Source: Planctomycetota bacterium
Lineage (GTDB): Bacteria; Planctomycetota; Phycisphaerae; UBA1845
DNA length: 36,688 nt
Assembly (NCBI GenBank): GCA_024276605.1
Contig: JAJRWX010000081.1
Coordinates: forward strand, 1 to 36,688
Direction: 5' to 3'
A model generated the notes under the pieces. The model did no database searches. It saw nothing but the letters and a program-made list of their open reading frames with translations, and was not told where the DNA came from. Shown in pieces: positions 8,185 through 17,100 of the stretch. The translations under genes and the position numbers were made by a program. Position 1 is the first letter of the stretch; each line of letters starts with the position of its first letter.

Positions 8185-9450
8185 TCATCCAAGATCAAGG
8201 GCCATGATCTTCTTTTTATCGCGCACGAACAGCGTTTTACCGGCCAAGGTAGGTACGGACCATGCGACTTTATCGAGCAACTGTACCTTAGAGAGAATCG
8301 TGAATTCTTCCGGCGTTGCTGTGGCTAAACCCAATACACCGTCTTCATCCAAGATGATAAATTTTCCATCGGCATACACGCACGTGGCCTTGGCGAAACC
8401 GCGTTTACGCCAGGCGATGTCGCCGGTTTTGATATTAACCGCAGCAAAAAAGTTAGGTGCGCGATTACCGGTAGAACCGTATACATAGTCACCGATTTTG
8501 ATCGAATTCACGTGGTAGAACTGCACTTTTCGCGTTGACCAAACTTCTTCGATATCAATTTTGTCGCCGTTTTTCGTCAGCTTCAAACCGCGCGATCCGG
8601 CAGTGGATGTCGAGAGGAATAAAATATCGTCATCAATGACCGGCATGCATATGTTTTGCTTCCACTGATTGCCGATTTCATATGACCATAGCAAGTTGCC
8701 ATTGTCTGGATTGAACCCGACAATCTCATTAGCCATGAAGGTAACCAAATGATCTTCGCCTGCCAGATTGATCATTTTCGGCGTTGAATAACTGTTCTCA
8801 TAGCTAAGTTTCTTCCACTTCGTTTTACCGGTTAGCTTATCCAGCGCAATGATACTTTGATTTTCACCGCCGACGAGAACAATAATCGAATCTTTATACT
8901 CAATCGGACTCGATGAATAACCGTGATTGAGTACATTGCCCTTGTACTTCTTCCATAAATTCACTGACCAGTATTTCTTACCGTCTTCTTTGTTTAAGCA
9001 GTGCATCTTGCCGGCTATACCGATCGTATAGATGCGGTCGCCGACGATCAGCGGCGTGCTCCTAGGTCCGGTACCAAACTGCTCAACATGGCCTTCTTCC
9101 GGCTTGGATGTGAACTTATGCTCCCAAATCGTATCACCTGTTTTCGCATCCATACAAATGGTGTATTCGCGTTTTTTATCACGGTACATCGTGTATAGAC
9201 GATCATTTTCCGCCAGAATAGCCGAGTATCCTTCGCCAAGATCACGCGTCCAAAGTTTTTTAGGGCCTTCGTCCGGCCATTTATCCGCTAGGCCGGTCGA
9301 ATCCACTTTGAAGCTTTGATTCGGACCACCCCATTGCGTCCACTGGGCCACAGCCATCTGGCTGGTTAATGCAGAAAATGTCAAGGCTGTGACAGCCATG
9401 CGGCTGACACTGCGCCATGCGCGACGATGGTTTTCGATAATAGTGTCCAT
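8185..9450 (-). CDS. Secreted PQQ-like beta-propeller repeat protein
   Basis: From the ATG at 9450 the protein is 421 residues. AAGGA lies 8 nt upstream; a TTG immediately before it is also in frame but sits too close. Residues 1-36 look like a signal peptide with a basic N-terminus and a likely cleavage after MAVAQ. The mature part starts WTQWGGPNQSF and then shows repeated blade motifs of the PQQ_2 / BamB-like kind: MDAKTGDTIWEHKF, LNKEDGKKYWSVNL, LDKLTGKTKWKKL, FNPDNGNLLWSYEI and VNIKTGDIAWRKR. Such proteins are common in planctomycetes and usually lie in the periplasm. The calcium and PQQ ligands of true quinoprotein dehydrogenases are not evident, so a scaffold or unknown role is more likely than an enzyme. 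Confidence 0.85.
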   Translation of the reverse strand: MDTIIENHRRAWRSVSRMAVTALTFSALTSQMAVAQWTQWGGPNQSFKVDSTGLADKWPDEGPKKLWTRDLGEGYSAILAENDRLYTMYRDKKREYTICMDAKTGDTIWEHKFTSKPEEGHVEQFGTGPRSTPLIVGDRIYTIGIAGKMHCLNKEDGKKYWSVNLWKKYKGNVLNHGYSSSPIEYKDSIIVLVGGENQSIIALDKLTGKTKWKKLSYENSYSTPKMINLAGEDHLVTFMANEIVGFNPDNGNLLWSYEIGNQWKQNICMPVIDDDILFLSTSTAGSRGLKLTKNGDKIDIEEVWSTRKVQFYHVNSIKIGDYVYGSTGNRAPNFFAAVNIKTGDIAWRKRGFAKATCVYADGKFIILDEDGVLGLATATPEEFTILSKVQLLDKVAWSVPTLAGKTLFVRDKKKIMALDLG

Positions 9451-9453
9451 CAA

Positions 9454-9830
9454 ATGAGTCCTTTGTTGTTAATGGGATATTTTTTTCCCGCGGTCTCTAC
9501 GACAGCGCTTTCACTACTTGTCGCGGCCCACGACGCTATCAGTATAACCAAATAATACACGTCAATCCATGCATGATCATTCCTAACTATTGTGTCGAAA
9601 CATGTCATACACGCAGCATCGATATTACGAAAAAAGCCTTTTTTTGAGTTGTCCCATGCGATTTTACCGGCCTATAGTCGGTGCGGGGCAGGTGTTACGG
9701 CTGACCGAACAAGATAAAACATGGTGTCCCTATCAGGATACGGCAGCCCTAGCGCGTATCAACGCTGCCCCGCATTGATTGAAAAAGCGAGCAAGGATGG
9801 TGGGGCGTCGGGCGCAGTAGGTGCCTTGGC
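9454..9830. other. Intergenic stretch, nothing firm
   Basis: Lies between two minus-strand genes and should carry the promoter of the beta-propeller gene. A 62-codon plus-strand frame at 9590-9778 has no ribosome binding site and no recognisable product. I see no repeat of the families found elsewhere in the window. Confidence 0.5.
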
Positions 9831-10934
9831 TTAGGCTGCTTTGGATTTGGCATCGATGTGATGCGATTCGCGAATCTTTTCCGGTATTTCGTTCAAATCC
9901 CAGATGATACCGAGCTTGGACATACACCAAAGTACATAGTAGGTGAAATCATATTCCCACCAGTAAAAGCCCTGGCGTGCAGCGCCTGGGTAATAGTGGT
10001 GGTTATTGTGCCAACCTTCGCCGAACGTGATGATAGCCAACCACCAATTGTTGCGACTTTCGTCCTTGCTTTTATACCGCTTTTTACCAAACACATGTGT
10101 CAATGAGTTGATGGTAAACGTCGCATGTGAACAGACGATGGTCGATATGAAGAAGGCCCAGATCAACATCTGTCCGCCGGAGGTATTCCAGCCAAGGTTT
10201 TGCAGATACACACCCAGAAAAAATAACCCTACCGCTTCGATGAGCGGTACCAAGTTGTCGTATCGATCAAGGAAGCGTAGTTCCGGAAACTTCATCAAAT
10301 CAGGCACGGTTTTTTCTTCAAAACCAAAAGCACCTTTGGATGTGACCCAACCCACATGGCTCCAGAAAAGACCGTGTTGTACGGGTGAATGAACGTCGTC
10401 TTCCTGATCGGAGTTGCGGTGGTGGTGACGATGACGGGCCGCCCACCAGATAGGCCCTCGCTGCACACTTGAGTTTCCAATCACGGCAAAGATAAACTGT
10501 GCCACACGAGATGTTTTATACGCGCGGTGCGAAAACAACCGGTGATAGAATGCCGTGATGGCGAACATATGCACCACGTATAGAGCGGCGGCGATAGCAC
10601 AGGCAATCCAACTCCAACCGACCCATATAACCCCGAAACACATCAGGTGCATCCCCACGTAGGGGATCATACGCGTCCAATCCACCGCGTACCGATTCTC
10701 CGTTTCGTCACTGGAGTAACTCATTTTGGAATTGTCGAACCAACAACCAACCGCGCGCACCATTTTACTAAACCGGCCCATATTTTTGTCCGCCTGAACT
10801 TTGCTCTGATCTTCAACAGTCTGTGCTGTTGTGTTGCAAGCTGATACTTGTGGTGTCATATGTGTGTCTGTAGATCTCATGCCATCCATTTCCCAATATC
10901 CATCAGTCTCGTTGAACCACAGCCATAACCGCAT
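9831..10934 (-). CDS. Membrane fatty acyl-CoA/acyl-lipid desaturase (delta-9 type)
   Basis: A diiron membrane desaturase that puts a cis double bond into acyl chains and so tunes membrane fluidity. The three histidine boxes are intact: HRLFSH (residues 131-136), HRHHH (168-172) and HNNHH (309-313), with the fourth conserved NSLTH (276-280). Four transmembrane segments are visible (about 88-106, 108-128, 228-246, 258-276). The catalytic core starts near residue 80. The first 50-70 residues are unsupported: ATGs at 10934, 10880 and 10859 all lack a good ribosome binding site, so the true start is uncertain. Length matches the bacterial stearoyl-CoA desaturase-like family. It stands alone, with no desaturase regulator nearby. 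Confidence 0.9.
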   Translation of the reverse strand: MRLWLWFNETDGYWEMDGMRSTDTHMTPQVSACNTTAQTVEDQSKVQADKNMGRFSKMVRAVGCWFDNSKMSYSSDETENRYAVDWTRMIPYVGMHLMCFGVIWVGWSWIACAIAAALYVVHMFAITAFYHRLFSHRAYKTSRVAQFIFAVIGNSSVQRGPIWWAARHRHHHRNSDQEDDVHSPVQHGLFWSHVGWVTSKGAFGFEEKTVPDLMKFPELRFLDRYDNLVPLIEAVGLFFLGVYLQNLGWNTSGGQMLIWAFFISTIVCSHATFTINSLTHVFGKKRYKSKDESRNNWWLAIITFGEGWHNNHHYYPGAARQGFYWWEYDFTYYVLWCMSKLGIIWDLNEIPEKIRESHHIDAKSKAA

Positions 10935-11508
10935 TTACCGCGCAGTAAACAACGGGTACTCGCCAGATTGGCTGGCTGGGACACGAACCATACATTCTTT
11001 GTCGTGAAAAATCAATGCCCGAGTAGCATCTTCAACCACGCGCATGCGCCGTTCCATCATAAAACCACATGCTCGCATAGCTGAGTATTCATCACGACCC
11101 TGCCCATTATTATCCTAGATCGTCTTGAACAAACGTTTTACATCATACCGGGAGTTCCACCTAGGGGATTCCCTAATCCCTCACTCATTCGGTATCGGTC
11201 CCACCGGCATCTATACGCCGTGTAGCTACAACGACGATGGGGGCGTGAACGGCGCGTACAACGCGAGGCCGTGGGGCAGCCGGTGCAGGACAATCGGAGG
11301 AGGATGAACACCCTGTTCAGTGATTTAACTATGGAGCGGACGTCCGATCCGTGCAAATACAGCACATTCCGACCACTTAACGCCTCGGCTGTACGCTTTC
11401 TTGCCCGGATTTCCCGGTGCCGTTATGCTCCCGCTGGAGGGCCTGTCGACGGCAAGCTGTGCCGCCGTAGGCTTGGCAACCTATACCCCCATGATGAGAG
11501 TTAGATTC
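10935..11508. other. Divergent intergenic region, no gene seen
   Basis: Separates the desaturase gene (minus) from the peptidase gene (plus) and must hold both promoters. The longer open frames here (for example 11138-11365 minus) have low-complexity Arg/Cys/Ser-rich products and no start signals. A short palindrome GGGGATTCCC at about 11163-11172 is the only symmetric element noticed. The plus frame that opens at 11401 continues into the peptidase but lacks protein-like character before 11509. Confidence 0.5.
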
Positions 11509-13407
11509 ATGAAGACACGTACTTTAATTACCAGATGGACAATCATGCTTATGGTTCCAACATTTTTCATTCCTACTGCGTCGTCGCTTGCGGATGAAGC
11601 AGTTAACGTAGCCGAGCGCGGAGATATTGAGACAAAGTACCTTTGGGCCACGGAGAATATTTTTCCGAATGTAGACGCGTGGGAAAAAGAATATGCTGCG
11701 GTCGAAAAACAAGTGGCGGAGCTCGGGAAGTTCAAGGGATCGCTCGGGAAAGACGCGAAGCATTTAGTCGAGGTGCTCCAAATGCGGGATGACACGGAGT
11801 CCCGGCTTGACCGCGTCTACGTCTACAGCTCACTGCTTTCGGATCAGGACACACGGGTCGGCGAGAAACTAGCGATGAAATCGCGTTCCCGCTCACTGGC
11901 TGTGAAGTATAACGAAGCTACCTCGTGGATGGAGCCGGAGCTGACAAGCATCCCCTTCGAGACACTCAAATCGTGGATGCGGGTGAATAAAGACCTCGCC
12001 CTTTACGATCAGGCCTTCGATGATCTTTTCCGGCGGAAGAAGTACATTCTGTCGCCGCGAGAGGAAGAGTTGATGGCTATGACGGGCGAGATGCAGAGCA
12101 CGCCCGGTCAAGCCTATAGCCTGCTCGCCAACGCCGACCTCAAGTTCCCCACGATGAAGGATGAGAAGGGCAACACGGTAGAGTTGAGTGACTCGGCCTT
12201 CTATGTTTTTATGCGTTCGAGCGACCGCCGGGTACGCAGCGACGCCTATAAAGGAATTGTGGGCGCATATCGCGACTATCGCAACACAGCCGCCGCCCTG
12301 CTCAACGGTGCGGTGCAGAATCATATTTATACCGTAAAGGCGCGGGGCTACGACAGTTGCCTGGCCGCAGCCCTGAATGACAGCAACATTCCGGTGAAGG
12401 TGTATCAAACGTTGGTGGATACGGTCAATAAAAATCTACCTTTGCTGCACCGATATCAAAAGATCCGAGAGCGCGTGTTGGGTTTCAAGGATGGCGTACA
12501 CGCCTACGATCTGTTCGCCCCATTGATCGAAGGACAGACCTTGGAGTTCACCTATGAAGAAGCCGTGGAGACAATCATCAAGGCGCTGGCCCCGTTGGGA
12601 CCGAACTACCTGACTCCCATGCAGAAGGGCTTCGATTCTCGCTGGGTAGACGTGTTCCCGACAAAGGGTAAGCGCAGTGGTGCCTACTCAAGCGGCACAT
12701 TCCTGACGCAGCCCTACATCCTGTTGAACTTCCACGGCGGCTATGAAGATATGTCCACGCTAGCCCATGAGATGGGGCACTCGATGCACTCATTCTTCTC
12801 GCGTAACACCCAGCCGTATATCTATTCCAACTACACCATATTTTGCGCCGAGGTCGCATCGACGTGCAACGAAATTATCATGCAGAACTACATACTCGAA
12901 CGGACGACCGACCCTAAGAAGAAGCTCTATCTGATCGGCGAATTCCTGGAAGGTATCCGAGGCACGGTCTTCCGCCAGACGATGTTTAGCGAGTTCGAGC
13001 AGCGCATTCACGAACTGGCGGAGCAAGGTCAACCGCTGACCGCCGACAAACTAGGGTCTGAGTACGGCACGATCATGAAGAAATACTACGGGCCGTCGTA
13101 TACCCACGACGACATCGTGGACAACTATTGGATTCGCATCCCCCACTTCTATTACAACTTCTACGTATACAAGTACGCGACGAGCTATTGCGCGGCCTCG
13201 AATATCGCCAATCGGGTGATGGCCGGCGAGCCTGGAGCGGTCGATGCGTATATGCGATTCCTCAAGAGCGGAAGCAGCAAGTATCCGGTCGATCAATTGA
13301 AGGAAGCCGGCGTGGACATGACAACGCCCCAGCCCATCGAAGCCGGGATGAAGATCTTCGAGAACCTGCTTGACCAAGCAGAGGCCTTGATTAAGCAGAT
13401 GTCCTAG
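11509..13407 (+). CDS. pepF: Secreted M3-family oligoendopeptidase F
   Basis: From the ATG at 11509 (GAGAG about 8 nt upstream) the protein is 632 residues. The open frame extends to 11401, but the signal peptide begins exactly at 11509 (MKTRTLITRW followed by a hydrophobic core ending near ASSLADEA). The zinc site HEMGH is at residues 420-424, with the expected downstream glutamate in FCAEVASTCNE. N-terminal helices (about 40-200) match the oligoendopeptidase F family, and the C-terminal segment IMKKYYGPSYTHDD is typical. It hydrolyses short peptides. Most PepF enzymes are cytoplasmic, so export to the periplasm is noteworthy. The stop codon TAG lies within the terminal inverted repeat of a MITE-like element, so the last residues may have been altered by its insertion. 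Confidence 0.9.
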   Translation: MKTRTLITRWTIMLMVPTFFIPTASSLADEAVNVAERGDIETKYLWATENIFPNVDAWEKEYAAVEKQVAELGKFKGSLGKDAKHLVEVLQMRDDTESRLDRVYVYSSLLSDQDTRVGEKLAMKSRSRSLAVKYNEATSWMEPELTSIPFETLKSWMRVNKDLALYDQAFDDLFRRKKYILSPREEELMAMTGEMQSTPGQAYSLLANADLKFPTMKDEKGNTVELSDSAFYVFMRSSDRRVRSDAYKGIVGAYRDYRNTAAALLNGAVQNHIYTVKARGYDSCLAAALNDSNIPVKVYQTLVDTVNKNLPLLHRYQKIRERVLGFKDGVHAYDLFAPLIEGQTLEFTYEEAVETIIKALAPLGPNYLTPMQKGFDSRWVDVFPTKGKRSGAYSSGTFLTQPYILLNFHGGYEDMSTLAHEMGHSMHSFFSRNTQPYIYSNYTIFCAEVASTCNEIIMQNYILERTTDPKKKLYLIGEFLEGIRGTVFRQTMFSEFEQRIHELAEQGQPLTADKLGSEYGTIMKKYYGPSYTHDDIVDNYWIRIPHFYYNFYVYKYATSYCAASNIANRVMAGEPGAVDAYMRFLKSGSSKYPVDQLKEAGVDMTTPQPIEAGMKIFENLLDQAEALIKQMS

Positions 13408-13581
13408 TGCTGTGTCACAGCTTATTTTTCGGGTTCATCGAGGGTGGCATGGGCAAGGCTTTTTTTGCCCGTGGTGGCTACCGAAGCTACACGGGTAAGT
13501 CCCGATGTATCCCGACGTATAGTCGGGATACATCGGGACTTACCCATGCCACCCGAATTCTTCGCTGTGACAAAGCACTAG
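13404..13581. mobile_element. MITE-like element, 178 bp
   Basis: Bounded by 18-bp terminal inverted repeats, CTAGTGCTGTGTCACAGC (13404-13421) and, inverted, CTAGTGCTTTGTCACAGC (13564-13581), with one mismatch. The interior is largely self-complementary: GGCATGGGCAAG on the left pairs with the GGGTGGCATGGG-type segment on the right. In the centre is a perfect 24-bp stem (13493-13516 with 13522-13545) and a 5-nt loop GTATA. No transposase is encoded. CTAG at both ends is compatible with insertion at a TA or CTAG target. It should also act as a strong 3' hairpin for the peptidase transcript. Confidence 0.75.
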
Positions 13582-13624
13582 AGCTTGAGCACAGACAAGA
13601 ATACGGGTTTCATGCACAAACAGC

Positions 13625-13728
13625 GGGCAGTCGAATGTCCAAAGGATGCTACGCGCAGCGTTTGCCCGTACAGGCACAACCGAAGAAAAGCACGGGCAAA
13701 CATCGCCCCTACGCCTCTTTTCATTCCG
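13625..13728. repeat. About 103-bp dispersed repeat, copy 2
   Basis: Second copy of the sequence at 5861-5963, same orientation, starting GGGCAGTCGAATGTCC and ending ACGCCTCTTTTCATTCCG. It lies 43 bp after the MITE-like element, within the gene-free stretch 13408-14194. The rest of that stretch holds only two doubtful small ORFs. Confidence 0.7.
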
Positions 13729-13825
13729 CTACCAATTTGACGGAGACTTGCTACATAGTTTCAACCCCACTCAAGCCCGCCTAATCTGTCACGGACACAA
13801 ACAGCCCTGCTCAGGCGTAAAGCGC

Positions 13826-13990
13826 ATGACAACCAGTTCGGATTCTGACAGATTGAACATCGTAGATTCAATCTGCACGAGGATGTCATATGATCCCCCG
13901 GCATTTATTGAAAACCTTGAAGGCCGCAGCCCGGGATTCCCCGGTCGTGACTGGAAAGTAAACCGATTGCCTCACTATGAAACTCGCTAA
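13826..13990 (+). CDS. Possible small ORF (54 aa), uncertain
   Basis: The product begins MTTSSDSDRLNIVDSI and ends RDWKVNRLPHYETR. Composition is protein-like (balanced charges, few Arg/Ser/Pro runs), unlike the shadow frames nearby. No Shine-Dalgarno is visible before the ATG at 13826. A second small frame follows 36 nt later. It may be a fragment of a decayed gene. No family recognised. Confidence 0.25.
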   Translation: MTTSSDSDRLNIVDSICTRMSYDPPAFIENLEGRSPGFPGRDWKVNRLPHYETR

Positions 13991-14026
13991 ACCGATTGAC
14001 GATGGCGACCTGTTCCGGAGCAGGCT

Positions 14027-14170
14027 ATGAAAGTGGGAACATCACCTGAAAACCGACTCACACCGGCGGCTGAGCCTGCCACTTGGGTACTCACGGCACC
14101 GTCCATGCAGGACGGTGAGTATCTGCATGTACAGGTTCTGCTGGATATCTGGCGCGCGTTGGACTCGTGA
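14027..14170 (+). CDS. Possible small ORF (47 aa), uncertain
   Basis: The product begins MKVGTSPENRLTPAAEP and ends VQVLLDIWRALDS. GGAG lies 7 nt before the ATG at 14027. It converges on the end of the giant secreted-protein gene, 24 nt away. The segment SMQDGEYLHVQVLLDIW looks like real protein, but there is no second line of support. It may be a remnant of a larger gene together with the frame at 13826-13990. Confidence 0.25.
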   Translation: MKVGTSPENRLTPAAEPATWVLTAPSMQDGEYLHVQVLLDIWRALDS

Positions 14171-14194
14171 GCCGCAAGGGCAATCGTGATTAAC

Positions 14195-17100
14195 TTATGG
14201 TTCGCATAACCTCCGCTGCAGCTGGGCGAAGTCGGCCAAGTCTACTTCGCCACCGGCATTTATGTCAGATGTCTGGCACCCTGTTCTAGTGGGTATCCCC
14301 GGTCCGTCCATGCAAGGCAGGAAACGGCCCGCATCTTCGAGGTTGATTTGTCCATCGCCATCGACGTCGCCGACATCGAATATACCGCATCCGGAGCCGT
14401 TTACGGATAAGCCCGCCGGCGTATCGAGACAACAGTCACATGCATCGCCTATCCCGTCGGCGTCACCATCTCTTTGCATCGGGTTGAAGGTAGTCGGACA
14501 GTTGTCCACATCGATCAAGATGCCATCTTCATCGTTGTCAACAATTTGACAGGGATAGGTGCAGCCGGTCACGTTGGCGTCATTCCAGCCCACCGTGTTC
14601 GAGCAGGCGTTGGCGAGTCCGCTGTTTCCGGTAACGCTGTCGGACCAGATGTCGAACGCGGTGTTCGGGCATAACAAGTTTTCGGTTAGCGTGGTCGCAA
14701 CCGACGACATCATGCGTACGCCGTCACCGTTGTTGATGATAACGTTGTGCGTCAGTTCTGCGTTGTTGGCTGTCAGGAGCGATAGACCAACGTCGCTATT
14801 GTCGGTGATGGCACACGCGCTGATCGTCGGGGAGCTGACACCTAGTAGTTCTATACCCGTTTGGAATCCCTTAATTTTACATTGCTTGATCTGAATACCC
14901 GTGGTACCAACGGACGATACACCCACGCCGCTTCCGGTTCCCATCAGCGTTGCCCCGTTACAATCTAAGACGGCGTTGTCACCCGTAACCTGAAGCACGC
15001 CGACCGTCCCAACATCGGTAATCTCATATATGCCTGGGCAGAGTGTAACAGAACCGGTAATCACCATATCGTCGGTCGGAATCACACAGGCCAGCGCGGC
15101 ACAATCCGTAGGACAGTTGACGTGATCTTCTCCATCGGCACAGACGCTATCTCCGCAGACGTTGGAACTTATCATGACGGTCGCATTCGAAAGGTCGCCC
15201 CAGTTGCTCGGTGTGAGCACCTGAATCTGTTGTGGATCGATGCGCACACCGGCTAATGCCAGGCGGGGCCATATACCCACGAAGTACGCCTGCCTGTCGA
15301 TCAACTCGTTCTGGAACATCACATCAAATACAATCGAACCGGCACCTACATTGGCCATCACCAGCGACTGAAGGTCGGGTGATACTTTCACGATGAGCTT
15401 ATCAGTATTCGTTACGGATGCGTTGGAAATTTTGTACAGCCTGCGATCAGCGTCCGGACCGAACTGCTTCATCAGGCTGAGGTTGATGAGCTTGGACACA
15501 TCGTTTGTGGCGAACGACAGCGCACTATGCGACAGCGAACCATTGATGCGCCGAAACTCCATGACATCATGTGTAGACACCGTAGCGGGTATGTCTTCAA
15601 GGACGAAGGCACCGTCATGACCGAACGACATGATCGAGTATGCCCCCGTCTTGCCGTAGACGTTAAAATCATAATCGTCCGGTTGTACAAGATAGATCGG
15701 CGGAATCGTGTCCATGATATCTTCGTTGGGTGTCGCCCAGACTGGATAGGACATGCCCATCGCAATATTCTCGTTAGCTGTGCCGTTGGCGTCGAGTCCG
15801 ATCCGTTGGCCGGACTTGTCCTCGACGTTGCCTGTCGCATTGCCAAAAACGAGTATGCCGATGCCATCCATCGAGGTCGGTAGTGACCAGTCGGTTCGGT
15901 TAACTAGTGAATAGGGAACATCAAAAATATTTCCGTTGCTCCAGACACTACCGCCACCATTATCATAGCTCCAACCGTTAGTCGCCGTGTCAATAATGAT
16001 GGCTGGATACATCAACGGATCACGCTGAATGGTTGTGGCAAAGCTCTCCTTGTTGTTGTCGTATAGAACCATACGTTCCTTCCCCGCAACAACAGGCAAG
16101 ACGGTGTCATAATTCATCACGTGGCCTTTGGTAAGACCTTGTTTGATAGAGACCATACCCTGCTTGCGCTGGGCTAGATCACGTGCTGCGATGTAGGACA
16201 CCCAATTGGCATTCGCATGTCCATAGGCTAACTCTTTGAGAAAATAGTGTAAGCTTTCCGAGGACATCTGACTTCCTTGGATGATCTCACGTTTCACGGC
16301 AAGATTGTGGCTCCCGTTCGCGCTGTTGACCGACAAGTCCTTCACTTTTGTGGCATTAGGATCGTAGTTGGATACCCAATCATGACCATAATAAAAGGCG
16401 AGTGAGGTTCCTGACATGCCATAGCAAGTGCCGGCGGCGGCTCTGGGACGGTAGGCAATGCCGTAATAGATGGCGGCAAACGGATCAGGAATGGGTGTCT
16501 CGATGGATACTTTCTTACCCAAACACTTACATCCTACGAACGGAAAGCAAAGGGGTAGACCGATGCAGACATTCAACGAGATGTTCACTTCGTTCGAACC
16601 GAAAGTCTGTTTGTATCTTGCCCAGGAGAGCGAGCTTTTAGAGGGATTGTGGAAGCTGAAACCCCATTGATAATTATACCAACCGACGCAGTTGTTAGTG
16701 CATCCCAACGGGGCGCCCGTATCATTCCACCCCCAGAGATTGTTGGAACAAGTATTGCCTGTGCCGGTGTTGGTGGTGCCGTTATTGTATACATCGGAGC
16801 TAGCGCTATAGCAAAACGAGTTGCCGGTAACTGTGGCGTTGGTGGAATTGTTATAAAAGAACAGTCCGTAGTTGTTCGCTACCGCATCATTGTTTGCGAT
16901 GATCGAAGCATTAGCCGCCTCAATCTCAATACCCGTGCCAACCAGCGTATTTGTATGGTCATCAATTTGATTGTCATACACTTGGACGTCGTTGGCAGCA
17001 TATACCCGTATACCGCCATGATTGGCCGTCACTGTATTATTGTACACCTTCGCATTGTGGGAACCGGCGTCGACAAGAATACCGAATCCCTGGTTATTTT

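Noticed and set aside
9590-9778. A 62-codon plus-strand frame in the gap before the desaturase
   Set aside because: No ribosome binding site, no conserved features, and it sits alone between two minus-strand genes.
13407-13784. A 125-codon plus-strand frame after the peptidase
   Set aside because: It runs through the MITE-like palindrome and the 103-bp repeat and has no protein-like features of its own.
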